Of a DNA stretch of 64,000 nucleotides, positions 43,540 through 52,623 are shown piece after piece. The notes under the pieces were generated by a model. It saw only the letters and a list, made by a program, of their open reading frames with translations. It ran no database searches and was not told where the DNA came from. Origin of the DNA: Reyranellaceae bacterium (GTDB taxonomy: Bacteria > Pseudomonadota > Alphaproteobacteria > Reyranellales > Reyranellaceae); the NCBI GenBank assembly GCA_022844045.1, contig JALHMM010000001.1:55477-119476 (forward strand), in the 5' to 3' direction. Numbering within the stretch: position 1 is the first letter of the stretch; every line of letters begins with the position of its first letter. Position numbers and translations under genes: made by a program.

Positions 43540-44373
43540 TCAGCGCAAGCGGAACTGAATCGGCACGACGAGCTCGAACCGCTCCCCCGGCATATCGGCG
43601 GGTGGTGCGGGCAGTGGCTGCGCGCGGCGCACGAGGTCCGAGGCTTCGATGTCGAGCAGCTCATGCCCCGACGGCCTCTCGACGCTCTGCGCCGTGACCG
43701 CGCCCTGACGCGTCATGGTGAAGCGCAGATAGACCACGCCTTCGTCGCCCCGGCTTTGCGCCGCGCGCGGGTAACGCTTGTGGCGCGCGAGATGCGCCAG
43801 CATCGCGCCTCTCCACGCCACCACGGCCTGCGGATTGGCTTGCGGTGCGGGTGCCGGCGATGCGGGCGAGGGCGCGCCCGCCGCCGCCGCCGCAGGCGCC
43901 GGGCTGGGCGGTGCGCGCGATGGCTCGGTACGCTTGGGCGCAACCTTCTCTGGCGGCTTCGGCGGCGGTGTCTGGACGACCTTCGGCGGCGGCGGCGGCT
44001 TGAGGTCGACCGGCGGCGGCGGCTCGGATGGTGGAATCTCGATCGCGATCTCGATCTTCACCTCGGGCGGCGGCTCCGGCGTCGGCAGCATGTCGAGCAC
44101 CGGATTGCGCACCGCCAGCGGCGGCTCGGGCATTTCAGGCTCGGGGACCAGTTTCGAGACATCCTCGATCGAGGCCGTTGGCGTGGCCGCCGGTGTCAGG
44201 TCGATCAGGATCGGCGACGGCGGCGGCGCGCCGTGATCGTTAGGCTCGGGCCACGCCATGAGCCCGGCGGCGACCGCGCCGTGCGCGGCCAGCACCACGA
44301 TCAGGCTGGCACCCCAGCGCCCCAGGCCACGCCAGGCGCCGTCTCGATCATCGGGTGGGCGTGCGCCCGTCAC
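43540..44373 (-). CDS. tonB: TonB-family energy transducer
   Basis: 277 residues. An N-terminal membrane anchor (WGASLIVVLAAHGAVAAGL), a long proline-rich spacer (about 60-175) and a C-terminal TonB domain: HLARHKRYPRAAQSRGDEGVVYLRFTM. It spans the periplasm to energise outer-membrane receptors. The start overlaps the exbD stop by 4 bp and exbB lies just upstream, forming exbB-exbD-tonB. No receptor gene is in the window. Confidence 0.9.
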   Translation of the reverse strand: MTGARPPDDRDGAWRGLGRWGASLIVVLAAHGAVAAGLMAWPEPNDHGAPPPSPILIDLTPAATPTASIEDVSKLVPEPEMPEPPLAVRNPVLDMLPTPEPPPEVKIEIAIEIPPSEPPPPVDLKPPPPPKVVQTPPPKPPEKVAPKRTEPSRAPPSPAPAAAAAGAPSPASPAPAPQANPQAVVAWRGAMLAHLARHKRYPRAAQSRGDEGVVYLRFTMTRQGAVTAQSVERPSGHELLDIEASDLVRRAQPLPAPPADMPGERFELVVPIQFRLR

Positions 44374-44789
44374 TTCGCGTCGCCCTCGAGGCCGACCAGC
44401 GCGATCTTCAGGTAACCCGCCTTGCGCAGATCGTTCATCAGGTCCGTGAGCTGGCCGTAGTCGACCGTGCGCGCGGCGCGCACGAAGACGCGCTGCTCGC
44501 GATCACGGCTGGTGGCGGCATCGAGCGCGGCGCCGAGATCGGCGCGCGACACCGCCCTCTCGCCGACGATCACCGAGCGGTCTTCCTTCAGCGTCAGGAA
44601 CAGCGGCGTGGCGGGGCGCGGGGTGCGGGTCGCGGTCGAGACCGGCAGATCGACCGGCACGTCGACCGTGGCCAACGGCGCCGCGACCATGAAGATGATC
44701 AGCAGCACCAGGATCACGTCGATGAACGGCGTGACGTTGATCTCGTGGGTCTCGACGAGATCGTCGTTGTCGTCGAGTCGGCTCGCCAT
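44370..44789 (-). CDS. exbD: ExbD-type biopolymer transport protein
   Basis: 139 residues with the single N-terminal transmembrane helix preceded by NVTPFIDVILVLLIIFMV; its Asp in FIDVILVLL is the proton-conducting residue. The rest is a periplasmic domain. It forms the ExbB-ExbD proton channel that drives TonB. Start ATG is three bases after the exbB stop, and its stop overlaps tonB. Confidence 0.92.
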   Translation of the reverse strand: MASRLDDNDDLVETHEINVTPFIDVILVLLIIFMVAAPLATVDVPVDLPVSTATRTPRPATPLFLTLKEDRSVIVGERAVSRADLGAALDAATSRDREQRVFVRAARTVDYGQLTDLMNDLRKAGYLKIALVGLEGDAK

Positions 44790-44792
44790 GGT

Positions 44793-45632
44793 CTACGCCG
44801 CCGCTTCGGCCAGGCGCGGGTGATGGCGATCGAGATCGCGGCCGACGATGCGCAGCACCTCGGCCGAGCCGTCGCCGAGCAGTGCGCGGTAGCCGCCGAT
44901 GGCGCGCGCGAAGACGTTGTAGATCACCACAGCCGGGATCGCGGCGACCAGGCCGATGGCGGTGGCGAGCAGCGCCTCGGCGATGCCGGGCGCGACGACG
45001 GCGAGGCTGGTGGTCTGCGCCTTCGAGATGCCGATGAAGCTGTTCATGATGCCCCACACGGTGCCGAACAGGCCGACGAAGGGCGCCGTCGAACCGATCG
45101 TGGCGAGCAGACCGGTGCCGCGCGCCATGCTGCGACCGGCGGCGGCCTCGATGCGCTCGAGGCGACTGGCGGTGCGCTGCTTGATGCCCGCCGCTGGCAG
45201 ATCGCCGGACAGGCGGATCTCCTCGCTGGCGGCCCGCAGCAGGGATGCGACGGGCGAGCGGTCGGCGCCGAGACGCAGTTGCGCTTCGGGCAGCGACGGC
45301 GCGGTGGCGAGACGGCGCAGCGCTTCGGCGCTGCGGCGCTTGGCCAGCGTCAGTTCGATCGACTTGGCCAGCCACACTGTCCAGGTCACGACGGAGGCGA
45401 AGGCCAGGCCGATCATCACCGCCTTCACGACAGGATCGGCGCCGAGAAACATCCCCCAGGGTGACAGCCCGCTCGGCAGGTGCATGATCGGCGGCGAGGG
45501 CATGGGCACGGGAGGCGCGGGGACCGGCGTGACGCCCTGGGCGAAGGCCAGCAGCGGCAGCACTGTCACCGTGACGGCGACAGCGATGGCGCGGACCCTA
45601 GGGAGGTTGAGAGACGAGGCGTACGCGATCAT
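44793..45632 (-). CDS. exbB: ExbB-type biopolymer transport protein
   Basis: 279 residues from the ATG at 45632. A cleavable signal segment (ALAFAQ-like) precedes a proline-rich stretch, then the MotA/TolQ/ExbB domain: [28 protein letters not shown] and [20 protein letters not shown]. It builds the pentameric channel scaffold. First gene of exbB-exbD-tonB. An open frame reaches to 45725 but starts poorly. The upstream sequence is AT-richer, likely holding the promoter; no clear Fur or Irr site is identified. Confidence 0.92.
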   Translation of the reverse strand: MIAYASSLNLPRVRAIAVAVTVTVLPLLAFAQGVTPVPAPPVPMPSPPIMHLPSGLSPWGMFLGADPVVKAVMIGLAFASVVTWTVWLAKSIELTLAKRRSAEALRRLATAPSLPEAQLRLGADRSPVASLLRAASEEIRLSGDLPAAGIKQRTASRLERIEAAAGRSMARGTGLLATIGSTAPFVGLFGTVWGIMNSFIGISKAQTTSLAVVAPGIAEALLATAIGLVAAIPAVVIYNVFARAIGGYRALLGDGSAEVLRIVGRDLDRHHPRLAEAAA

Positions 45633-45753
45633 GCCGGGAACCTGGCGCGAGCTATGAGTGACGGCACGGGGATGTAACACTATATCGTAATGCCATACTG
45701 ACCGCGAGTCGTGGCGGCAGTTCATGTTTCCGGTCGGGAAAGCCGCCCTGGCG

Positions 45754-46920
45754 TCAGCCGGGCAGCGCGGCCTCGTGGCGCCGGTCGTGGTGCACCAGGC
45801 GGCCGGCGACGATGGTCGCCACCACGAACGGGCCGTCGCTGTCGGTGGCGTCCAGCAGCACGATGTCGGCGCGCTGGCCCGGGGCGATCTCGCCGCGATC
45901 CGTCAGCCCCGCGGCGCGCGCCGGATTGGTCGAGACCAGTGGCCAGTATCCGGCGACGTCGCGTCCATCCTCGCGTGCGAGCTGGAACGGCGCGCGGGGC
46001 AGGGCGGCGTAGTAGTAGTCCGAGGTCAGCACGTCGCACAGCCCGGCGCGCACCATGCTCGCCGCCGAGACGAGGTTGAGGTGGCTGCCGCCGCGCACGA
46101 CGTTGGGCGCGCCCATCAGCACGTGGCCATCGCCCTCGCGGCCGGTGCGCGCGGTGTCCTCGGTCAGCGGGAACTCGCACAGCCTGCAGCCCAGCGCCTG
46201 GAACTGCCGCGTCATGTCGGGCGACTTGTCGTCGTGACTCGCCAGCGGGATGCCGCGCTCGCGCGCCGCGGCGGCCAGGGTGGCGATGGCGCCGGGCACG
46301 TCGGCGGCGCGCGCGCCCACGTCGCGCAGCAGCGCCTGGAATTGCGCCACCGGCACGCCGGCGCGCTCGACATACTTCAGGACGGCGACCGGATCCTCGG
46401 CCCGCCGCAGCATCGCCGGCGTGTGGTCGTTGAAGGCCAGCAGGTGGATGCGGCCGCGCGCCAGCCAGTCGAGCACTGTGGGCACCGCGTCGAGATTGTA
46501 GGTTTCCCAGCGCAGATGCAGGCGTGTGTCACAGGCCAGGCGCGGGCGCAGCCGGTCGAGCGTGTCGGCGATGGCACGCGCGCGCTCGGTGCCACGCAGG
46601 CCCGGCTCCCACGACCAGGTCAGCCCGTGATAGGCGGTGGTGACGCCATTGGCGACGAGCTGGCGGTCGGTATCGAGCAGCGCCAGATCCTCACGGAAAT
46701 AGACGCCCGGTCTGGGCATCATCTGCCGCTCGAAGGCGTCGCCGTGCAGGTCGACGATGCCGGGCAAAGCGAGCAACCCGTCGGCGCGGATCTCGCGCCG
46801 CGCAGCGCCGTCACGGCCGATGGCGGCGATCGCGCTATCGTCGATGTCGATCGTCGTCGGCGCGGTCAGCGCGCCATCGACCAGCGCACGCACACCGGCA
46901 AGCTTCAGGGACGCGGCCAT
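45754..46920 (-). CDS. phnM: PhnM-type alpha-D-ribose 1-methylphosphonate 5-triphosphate diphosphatase
   Basis: 388 residues, an amidohydrolase-fold metalloenzyme: [19 protein letters not shown] (HGD metal motif), [28 protein letters not shown] and [10 protein letters not shown] are highly specific for PhnM. It removes pyrophosphate from the ribose-triphosphate intermediate of C-P lyase. No other phn gene is present, so it may serve a phosphonate locus elsewhere or act in a different pathway. GGAGGTACC precedes the GTG/ATG start at 46923/46920. Confidence 0.92.
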   Translation of the reverse strand: MAASLKLAGVRALVDGALTAPTTIDIDDSAIAAIGRDGAARREIRADGLLALPGIVDLHGDAFERQMMPRPGVYFREDLALLDTDRQLVANGVTTAYHGLTWSWEPGLRGTERARAIADTLDRLRPRLACDTRLHLRWETYNLDAVPTVLDWLARGRIHLLAFNDHTPAMLRRAEDPVAVLKYVERAGVPVAQFQALLRDVGARAADVPGAIATLAAAARERGIPLASHDDKSPDMTRQFQALGCRLCEFPLTEDTARTGREGDGHVLMGAPNVVRGGSHLNLVSAASMVRAGLCDVLTSDYYYAALPRAPFQLAREDGRDVAGYWPLVSTNPARAAGLTDRGEIAPGQRADIVLLDATDSDGPFVVATIVAGRLVHHDRRHEAALPG

Positions 46921-46985
46921 CACGGTACCTCCAAGCGCCGGGTAAAGGCGCAGGGTGACGGCGTCATGACAAGCGGTGGATTGTC

Positions 46986-47339
46986 CTACCGCGCGGGCGC
47001 CTGCTCGTTGACCGGCACCTGGGTATAGCCTTTGTTGCGCATGCAGAAGCTGGCCAGGCGCATCTCGTAGAAGGCGCGCTCGGTCTCGAGCCGCTGGCGC
47101 CACTGGAAGTAGTCTGGCCGGTGGCGATAGCCCCAGAAGGGTGGACCCATTATGCCGAAGCCGGAATGAAAGGCGTAGCTGCGGAAGGCCTCGCTGGCCG
47201 CCGCCCTCCGGCAGTCGATCTGGTCGGCTTGAACTGTCTCGGCAGTCGCGTCGGACCTGTCCCAGCGCATCGCCGGTCCGCAACCGCTGGCCAGCAGGCC
47301 GATCGCGGCTAGTGCCAGGAAACCTGACATCGCGCGCAT
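46986..47339 (-). CDS. Lipoprotein of unknown function
   Basis: 117 residues from the ATG at 47339, which follows GGAGGGTAGAC. A lipoprotein signal peptide with the lipobox LASGC; the cysteine would be lipidated. The mature part is rich in Arg, Tyr and Phe (FWGYRHRPDYFQWRQRL) and contains a Cys-Met-Arg-Asn-Lys-Gly-Tyr motif near the end that resembles small outer-membrane-linked proteins. No family name. Upstream of phnM but separated by 65 bp. Confidence 0.65.
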   Translation of the reverse strand: MRAMSGFLALAAIGLLASGCGPAMRWDRSDATAETVQADQIDCRRAAASEAFRSYAFHSGFGIMGPPFWGYRHRPDYFQWRQRLETERAFYEMRLASFCMRNKGYTQVPVNEQAPAR

Positions 47340-47446
47340 GTCTACCCTCCGTCCCGGGAGATCGCGGGCGCTTCGTCGTCCCTCATCCACACTATCAACC
47401 GCTTGAAGCTCGATGTGAAGAGGGATCCCTGTTCACGTCACATGCA

Positions 47447-47475
47447 TTGACAATTGTTCGTACAAACAATAAGAT
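47447..47475 (+). promoter_or_regulatory. Sigma-70 promoter with an internal operator
   Basis: TTGACA at 47447-47452 and TAAGAT at 47470-47475 are 17 bp apart, close to the consensus. The spacer is nearly filled by a palindrome, ATTGTTCGTACAAACAAT (47453-47470), so a repressor bound there would block the polymerase. The promoter lies about 55 bp upstream of the small membrane protein gene at 47531. This is the most AT-rich stretch in the window. Confidence 0.65.
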
Positions 47476-47530
47476 ATATACAATTCTTTAATTGGATTCG
47501 CAGGATTGATTTCAGCGCCCGCCGCATCCA

Positions 47531-47767
47531 ATGTTTTCACGGCATATGCGGATTATGGACCCGAAGATGAAAATCGCGCGACCGACATGGCCCTGGGAGG
47601 CGGCGTCATCGCCGGCCGGCCGGCCTGTCGCGCGCCGCCAGAGCCACGCCGTCGAGTATTGCCTGGTCGTCGCTATCCTCTGTTTCGCCAGCATCTCGAC
47701 CATTACCGCCGTGAACTTCAAGCATGGCTCCACCGCCAGCGAGCGGGTCGGCGTCCGCTATCAATAG
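47531..47767 (+). CDS. Small membrane protein with Flp-pilin-like helix
   Basis: 78 residues. A basic N-terminal segment of about 40 residues leads into HAVEYCLVVAILCFASISTITAV, resembling the hydrophobic EY-containing helix of Flp-type pilins (Glu-5/Tyr-6 after a prepilin peptidase site). The site itself lacks the usual Gly, and the N-terminal leader is long, so the assignment is speculative. ATGs at 47531, 47546, 47555 and 47564 are all in frame. Strong promoter upstream; no tad genes nearby. Confidence 0.5.
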   Translation: MFSRHMRIMDPKMKIARPTWPWEAASSPAGRPVARRQSHAVEYCLVVAILCFASISTITAVNFKHGSTASERVGVRYQ

Positions 47768-47821
47768 CCTGCGCGGGTTTGCTAACGTCCCGGCCGCCAA
47801 GGGATGGTCGGGGGCAATGAT

Positions 47822-49354
47822 ATGGCGCGTATCGCGGTCGGTGGTTTCCAGCACGAGACGAACACGTTCGCGCCGCAGAAGGCGACCTGGGAAGAATTCG
47901 AGCGGGCCGACGCCTGGCCGCCCTTCGTGCGTGGCGCCGAGCTGATCGCCGCCGTCGAGGGCTTCAACATCCCCATAGCCGGCGCGGTCGCTGCGCTGAA
48001 GGAGCGGGGGCACGAGGTCGTGCCGCTCAGCTGGTGCTCGGCGCCGCCCAGTTCCTACGTCACCAGGGACGCCTACGAGAAAGTCGCGGGCTGGCTGATC
48101 GAGGATCTCAAGAAGCTCGGGCCGTTCGACGCGGTCTATCTTGACCTGCACGGCGCCATGGTCGCCGAGCATCACGAGGACGGCGAGGGCGAGCTGATGC
48201 GCCGCGTGCGCGGCGTGGTTGGCGAGACCATCCCACTGGTCGCCAGCCTCGACTACCACACCAACATGACGGCCGAGATGGTGCGCCATTCGACGGCGAT
48301 GATCGGCTATCGCACCTACCCGCATGTCGACATGGCCGCCACCGGGCGGCGCGCGGCCGAGCTGCTCGATCGGCTGCTGAAGGACGGACGGCCACTCTAC
48401 AAGGCCTACCGCCAGGTCGACTTCCTCATCCCACTGGTCTGGCAGTGCACCTATCTCGAGCCGGCCAAAGGCCTGTTCGACCTGCTCGACGAGATCGAGA
48501 CCGGCGGCAAGGGCGCGCCCGGCGGCTCGCACAACCAGGGCATCGTCAGCGTCACGCACACGCCAGGCTTTCCGCCCGCCGACATCGCGCAATGCGGCCC
48601 GGCACTGGTGGTCTACGGCCACGACAAGGCGGCGGCCGAAGCGGCGGCCGATCGACTGGCCGACGCGATCCGCGCCAAGGAGGCGGCCTTCGCCGGCAAG
48701 CTGTGGTCGCCCGACGAGGCGGCACTGGAAGCGATCAAGCTGTCGAAGGGCGCGAGCAAGCCGATCGTGCTGGCCGACGTGCAGGACAACCCCGGTGCCG
48801 GCGGCACCTCCGATATGGTCGGCCTGTTGCGCGCGCTGATGAAGGCCAAGGCGAAAGGCGCGGTGATCGGCATGCTGGTCGATCCACCCTCGGCGGCGGC
48901 GGCGGTCGAGACAGGCGAGGGCAATATCCTGCGTCGCGGCATCGGCGCGGTCGTAGGCTATGCCGGCGAGACGCCGGTCGAAGCCGATTGGCGCGTGGTG
49001 AAGCTGGGCAACGGCGTCTTCACCGGCACCGGCCCGTTCTACGGCGGTGCCAAGTTCCAGATCGGCCCGATGGCGCTGCTCACCCACGAGGAGAGCGGCG
49101 TCTCCGTCGTGCTCGCCTGCAAGCGCGTGCAGGCGGCCGACCAGGAGATGTTCCGCCATGTCGGCGTCGAGCCCGGCAAGACGCCGATCCTCGGCCTGAA
49201 ATCGACCGTGCATTTCCGCGCCGACTTCCAGCCGATCGCCGAGACCATCCTGGTCGTGCAATCACCCGGCGCGCACATCACCGACCCGGTCGAGTATCCG
49301 TACCAGCAGCTGCGCAAGGGCATGAAGCTCCGGCCGTTGGGGCCGCTGCGGTAA
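47822..49354 (+). CDS. M81-family metallopeptidase (MlrC-like)
   Basis: 510 residues from the ATG at 47822; an ATG at 47804 is less likely. It begins ARIAVGGFQHETNTFAPQKATW, the characteristic opening of MlrC-type proteins; DLHGAMVAEHHEDGEGELMRR, SLDYHTNMTAEM and GVHTPG-like VTHTPGFPPADI follow. Relatives include the microcystin-degrading MlrC of Sphingomonas, but most are of unknown substrate. A zinc site is expected from the conserved Asp/His residues. Confidence 0.9.
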   Translation: MARIAVGGFQHETNTFAPQKATWEEFERADAWPPFVRGAELIAAVEGFNIPIAGAVAALKERGHEVVPLSWCSAPPSSYVTRDAYEKVAGWLIEDLKKLGPFDAVYLDLHGAMVAEHHEDGEGELMRRVRGVVGETIPLVASLDYHTNMTAEMVRHSTAMIGYRTYPHVDMAATGRRAAELLDRLLKDGRPLYKAYRQVDFLIPLVWQCTYLEPAKGLFDLLDEIETGGKGAPGGSHNQGIVSVTHTPGFPPADIAQCGPALVVYGHDKAAAEAAADRLADAIRAKEAAFAGKLWSPDEAALEAIKLSKGASKPIVLADVQDNPGAGGTSDMVGLLRALMKAKAKGAVIGMLVDPPSAAAAVETGEGNILRRGIGAVVGYAGETPVEADWRVVKLGNGVFTGTGPFYGGAKFQIGPMALLTHEESGVSVVLACKRVQAADQEMFRHVGVEPGKTPILGLKSTVHFRADFQPIAETILVVQSPGAHITDPVEYPYQQLRKGMKLRPLGPLR

Positions 49355-49371
49355 CAGGTCTCCACGGCTCC

Positions 49372-49638
49372 CTAGCGCTCGGGCAACGGCCAGCGGGCGC
49401 GTCGCAATTTGCCTTCGAGAATCGGGATGCCTTCCTGCGTGCGGTCGCGGCGGCACAGATCGACCGCGAGGTCGGCCATCGGATCGCGTCGCTCGTTGCC
49501 GTCGAAACCGAGCGGCAACAGATAGCGTTCGTGGGTCGCGAACAACGCCTCGCAGTACGCGAGGTCGCGGCTGGGCGGCGGCGCCGGCTGGCAGCCGGCG
49601 ATCGGAAGCAGCAGCGCCGTGATGATCCACCCTCGCAT
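49372..49638 (-). CDS. Small lipoprotein
   Basis: 88 residues from the ATG at 49638. A lipoprotein signal peptide with lipobox PIAGC (WIITALLLPIAGC) and a mature part starting QPAPPPSRDLAYCEALFATHERYLLPLGFDG. No family name. The reading frame continues upstream of the ATG without a start codon in good context. It follows the FAD oxidoreductase gene on the same strand by 13 bp, so may be the last gene in that operon. Confidence 0.65.
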   Translation of the reverse strand: MRGWIITALLLPIAGCQPAPPPSRDLAYCEALFATHERYLLPLGFDGNERRDPMADLAVDLCRRDRTQEGIPILEGKLRRARWPLPER

Positions 49639-49651
49639 GATGGCCTCCCGT

Positions 49652-50749
49652 TCAAGAACGCGGCGCGAGTGTAGCCTTGGCACGCGCCCGCGAGCCAGCG
49701 ACACCGAACGGCGCCAGCAGCGGATCACGGATGCCGTCGATGATCTCGCGGGTGGCAAAGCGGCCGACCGCCGGGGCGAGGGTGACGCCGGAATGCGTCA
49801 CCGCGACGTAGAGCCCCTCGACCCCATCGGCGTAGCCGATGACCGGCAGGCCACCGTCGGGAATCGGTCTGCGAGCCAGCGCATGCGACTCCATCGAGAG
49901 CGCGGGCTTCGAGCGGAAGAGGCCGGACATGGTTTCCAGCAAGGATCGCGCGGCGACATCGGGATCACGATCGTCGACGTCAGTTGCGGCCATCAAGCGG
50001 CCATCAGCGGTCTGTCTGATGTGCAGCGCCGGCGCCATGACGAGTCCGCGCAGCAAGCGCGCGTGCGGCGCGGTGACGACCAGCAGATTGGCCGGCGCGC
50101 TCACGGTGAGCGACAGTCCGGCGGTCGCCGCTAGGGCCGGGGTCTCCGCGCCGGCCGCGATCACGATAACGTCGGCGTCGAGGGTACCCTCGTCCGTGAC
50201 GATGCCGGTTGCGCGATCGTCCTTGAGCGCGATCCGGCGCACTGGAGTGTGGCCAACCACCGTAGCGCCGAGATCCGCCGCGGCGGCGAGCAACGCCAGC
50301 GTGGCGTCGAGCGGCTCGATGGCACCTTCCTCGGCGACGTGAATGGCGACCTCGGGTGGCTCCGCAAGGTGCGGTTCAATGCGCTGTGCCTCGGCGCGAT
50401 CGATCAGGCGGATGCCGTAACCCCAGGACTGATGCTCGGCCACGAAGGCCCGCAGCCGATCGGGCGACAGATCCCATAGAAGCCCGCCGACCCAGCCGAC
50501 ACGAATTTCCGGCAGGTCGCGCTCCAACCGCCGCCACTCCTCCATCGCGCTGACGCGCAGCCGGAAGTAGTCGTGCGCGTTGCCCCAGCTTGCGTTGATC
50601 CAGGCCAGCGACTGACGGGTGGCGATGCCGCCCGGTTCGCCGCCATCGACGACGGTGACGCGCGCGCCGCTGCGCGCGGCATGCCAGGCGATGGACGCGC
50701 CGATGATGCCGGCGCCGACGATCAGGATGTACGGTCGCCGGGCCGTCAT
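49652..50749 (-). CDS. FAD-dependent oxidoreductase (DAO/DadA-like)
   Basis: 365 residues. An N-terminal Rossmann dinucleotide fold GAGIIGASIAWHAARSG with ERVTVVDGG, a middle beta-sheet domain, and the C-terminal GLYVAVTHSGVTLAPAVGRFATREI typical of the D-amino-acid oxidase superfamily. It oxidises an amino acid or related amine with FAD; substrate unknown. It starts within the stop of the upstream lipoprotein gene (ATGA overlap), so the two are coupled. Confidence 0.9.
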   Translation of the reverse strand: MTARRPYILIVGAGIIGASIAWHAARSGARVTVVDGGEPGGIATRQSLAWINASWGNAHDYFRLRVSAMEEWRRLERDLPEIRVGWVGGLLWDLSPDRLRAFVAEHQSWGYGIRLIDRAEAQRIEPHLAEPPEVAIHVAEEGAIEPLDATLALLAAAADLGATVVGHTPVRRIALKDDRATGIVTDEGTLDADVIVIAAGAETPALAATAGLSLTVSAPANLLVVTAPHARLLRGLVMAPALHIRQTADGRLMAATDVDDRDPDVAARSLLETMSGLFRSKPALSMESHALARRPIPDGGLPVIGYADGVEGLYVAVTHSGVTLAPAVGRFATREIIDGIRDPLLAPFGVAGSRARAKATLAPRS

Positions 50750-51231
50750 CGCCCCGGGATGCGCTCCATCCAGAAGGCAAGCTGGTTCTGGTAGTCCATC
50801 TCGCCGGCGCCATCGTTCATGCGTGCCGGCCGGCCATGGCGTGGATAGGTGGCGCTGCCCGCGCGCACCAGCGCCGAGTTGGCGAGGTGGAAGACCAGCA
50901 GGTCGCCCTGGCGGCGATGGAAGATCACCTCGGCGCGACCGCGGATGTTGGTGACGCTGACGACGTGACGACCCCTGGGATCGTCCTTCGCCAGCTGCTT
51001 CACCGGGATGTCGCGTGTGCCGTTGTTCAGGCCCATGACGCTGAGCGCGTCGGGCGCGAACATCTTGTCGGCGCCCTCGCGGTTGACCATGCGGATCAGC
51101 CGTTCGGGGCGGCCCGCGACGGGCGGGCGCGACTGGCCGAGCCATTCCGGCATCGTGCAGGCGCCGAGGGGGCTGGCCAGCAACGTGGCCAGCACCAGAC
51201 GCCGGCGCGGCGTCGAGAGGGGTTCATTCAT
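50746..51231 (-). CDS. Exported lipoprotein-like protein, coupled to the FAD oxidoreductase
   Basis: 161 residues. An N-terminal stretch with a twin-arginine-like RRRLVLATLLASPLGAC, where GAC could be a lipobox. The rest (LIRMVNREGADKMFAPDALSVMG, DPRGRHVVSVTNIRGRAEVIFHRR, YQNQLAFWMERIPGR) is unfamiliar. The 4-bp overlap with the oxidoreductase gene argues that it serves the same process, perhaps at the outer face of the inner membrane. Confidence 0.65.
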   Translation of the reverse strand: MNEPLSTPRRRLVLATLLASPLGACTMPEWLGQSRPPVAGRPERLIRMVNREGADKMFAPDALSVMGLNNGTRDIPVKQLAKDDPRGRHVVSVTNIRGRAEVIFHRRQGDLLVFHLANSALVRAGSATYPRHGRPARMNDGAGEMDYQNQLAFWMERIPGR

Positions 51232-51264
51232 TGCCGCGCATCATACCTGATGGGGCTCGGCCCG

Positions 51265-51687
51265 TCAGCCCGGGCCATACATCTGCTGCGGCGGTACAAT
51301 CACCGGGGCGATCTCGGCCAACGTCTCCTCGCGCAGCGCGCGGAAGAAGCAGTTGTGGCGGCCGGTGTGGCAAGCGACGCCGCGCTGCTCGACCAGCGCC
51401 AGCAGGGTGTCGCCGTCGCAGTCGATGCGCAGATCGACCAGGGTCTGCACATGGCCGGATTCCTCGCCCTTGCGCCACAGCCTGCCGCGCGAGCGCGACC
51501 AGTAGCAGACGCGGCCGGTGCTCAAGGTCTCTGTCACCGACTCGCGGTTCATCCACGCCATCATCAGCACCTCGCCGCTGTCGTGCTGCTGGGCGACGCA
51601 GGCGACCAGGCCCTGGGCGTCGAAATGGATGGCCGCCAAGGCCTGGGCGATGGCGGCTGGCGGATAGATGGCTGGCGTGACCGCCAT
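51265..51687 (-). CDS. hisI: Phosphoribosyl-AMP cyclohydrolase
   Basis: 140 residues from the ATG at 51687, which follows GGAGGCATTATC. It has FDAQGLVACVAQQHDSGEVLMMAWMN, YWSRSRGRLWRKGEESGHVQ and DCDGDTLLALVEQRG with the zinc-site cysteines VACHTGRHNCFF. It opens the purine ring of PR-AMP in histidine synthesis. The fused HisE domain is absent, as usual in this group. Not with the other his genes. A longer frame to 51759 is open. Confidence 0.95.
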   Translation of the reverse strand: MAVTPAIYPPAAIAQALAAIHFDAQGLVACVAQQHDSGEVLMMAWMNRESVTETLSTGRVCYWSRSRGRLWRKGEESGHVQTLVDLRIDCDGDTLLALVEQRGVACHTGRHNCFFRALREETLAEIAPVIVPPQQMYGPG

Positions 51688-51773
51688 GATAATGCCTCCG
51701 TGCCGGGCTTGGCTGTTCGGGCCAGCGGCGCGTATAGTCGCGATGCGGACGGAACTCAATGCGGGAGCCGGCG

Positions 51774-52115
51774 ATGCGGACCAGGACCAAGGGCGCGGTG
51801 GCGCGGACGGAAGCGATCGATGGCGACCGCCGGCGGGCGCTGATCTGGGCCGGTGGCGCGCTGCTCGCGACCGCGGGCGTGGCCCTCGCCGCGCGCCGCG
51901 CCGGGGCGATCAGCCTCGTCGACGCCGATCCCGACATACAGGCCCTCTACCATCAGGCCTGCGGGCCGGTCACCTATCACCAGCAGCTGCTCGACGATCT
52001 CCAGCGCAAACTCTCGAGCGCCGGCCAGTTCGATCGCGCGCCTGAGCCGGTCATCGGCTGTCCGGTTTGCGGCTGCCGCCTGCGGCTGGAGCCGCCAAAG
52101 GACGCCGCGCGCTAG
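51774..52115 (+). CDS. Small membrane protein with a CPVCGC motif
   Basis: 113 residues from the ATG at 51774 (an ATG at 51759 is also in frame). A single N-terminal membrane helix follows RRR (RRALIWAGGALLATAGVALAA). The body has VDADPDIQALYHQACGPVTYHQQLL and the C-terminus ends with CPVCGCRLRLE, a likely metal-binding or redox cluster. Three bases separate its stop from the Fur/Zur start, which suggests a role in zinc or iron handling, but this is inference. Divergent from hisI. Confidence 0.65.
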   Translation: MRTRTKGAVARTEAIDGDRRRALIWAGGALLATAGVALAARRAGAISLVDADPDIQALYHQACGPVTYHQQLLDDLQRKLSSAGQFDRAPEPVIGCPVCGCRLRLEPPKDAAR

Positions 52116-52118
52116 CGC

Positions 52119-52622
52119 ATGGCGCACGCCCGCTCGCACCACGGCCACCCGGCGCCGGCCGACCCTGCGCACGACCACCGTCTGTGTGTCGCCGACGCGC
52201 TCACGGTCGCCGACCGGGTGTGCAGCGAGCGCGGCATCCGTTTTACCGATCTACGCCGGCGCGTCTTCGAACTGGTCTGGGCCAGCCACAAGCCGGTCGG
52301 CGCCTACGCCATCCTGGAGATCCTGCGCACCGAGGGTTTGGGCTCGGCGCCGCCCACGGTCTATCGCGCGCTCGACTTCCTGCTCGAGCACGAGCTGGTG
52401 CACCGCATCGAATCGCTCAACGCCTTCGTCGGCTGCGCCCATCCCGGCGACAGCCATCGCGGCTTCTTCCTGATCTGCAAGCAATGCGGCAACGCCGAGG
52501 AGCTCGACGACGCTGGCCTCAACGCGAGCATCGTCCACGCCGCCGAAGCCCGCGGCTTCACCGCCCGGCATACCACCTTGGAGGTCGCCGGTACCTGCGC
52601 GAGTTGCCGGGTAGTGGCTTGA
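52119..52622 (+). CDS. Fur-family transcriptional regulator (Zur-like)
   Basis: 167 residues. The winged helix domain includes RFTDLRRRVFELVWAS, GAYAILEILR and PPTVYRALDFLLEHELVHRIE. The metal domain has the structural CKQCGN and CASCR motifs and a histidine-rich N-terminus (HARSHHGHPAPADPAHDH). The layout favours Zur, a zinc-sensing repressor, over Fur. It is second in an operon with the CPVCGC membrane protein. Zinc uptake genes are not in the window. Confidence 0.85.
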   Translation: MAHARSHHGHPAPADPAHDHRLCVADALTVADRVCSERGIRFTDLRRRVFELVWASHKPVGAYAILEILRTEGLGSAPPTVYRALDFLLEHELVHRIESLNAFVGCAHPGDSHRGFFLICKQCGNAEELDDAGLNASIVHAAEARGFTARHTTLEVAGTCASCRVVA

Positions 52623-52623
52623 T

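Noticed and set aside
47606..49261. 551-codon reverse frame opposite the MlrC-like gene
   Set aside because: Same reason: the forward frame is clearly MlrC and the reverse has no recognisable domain.
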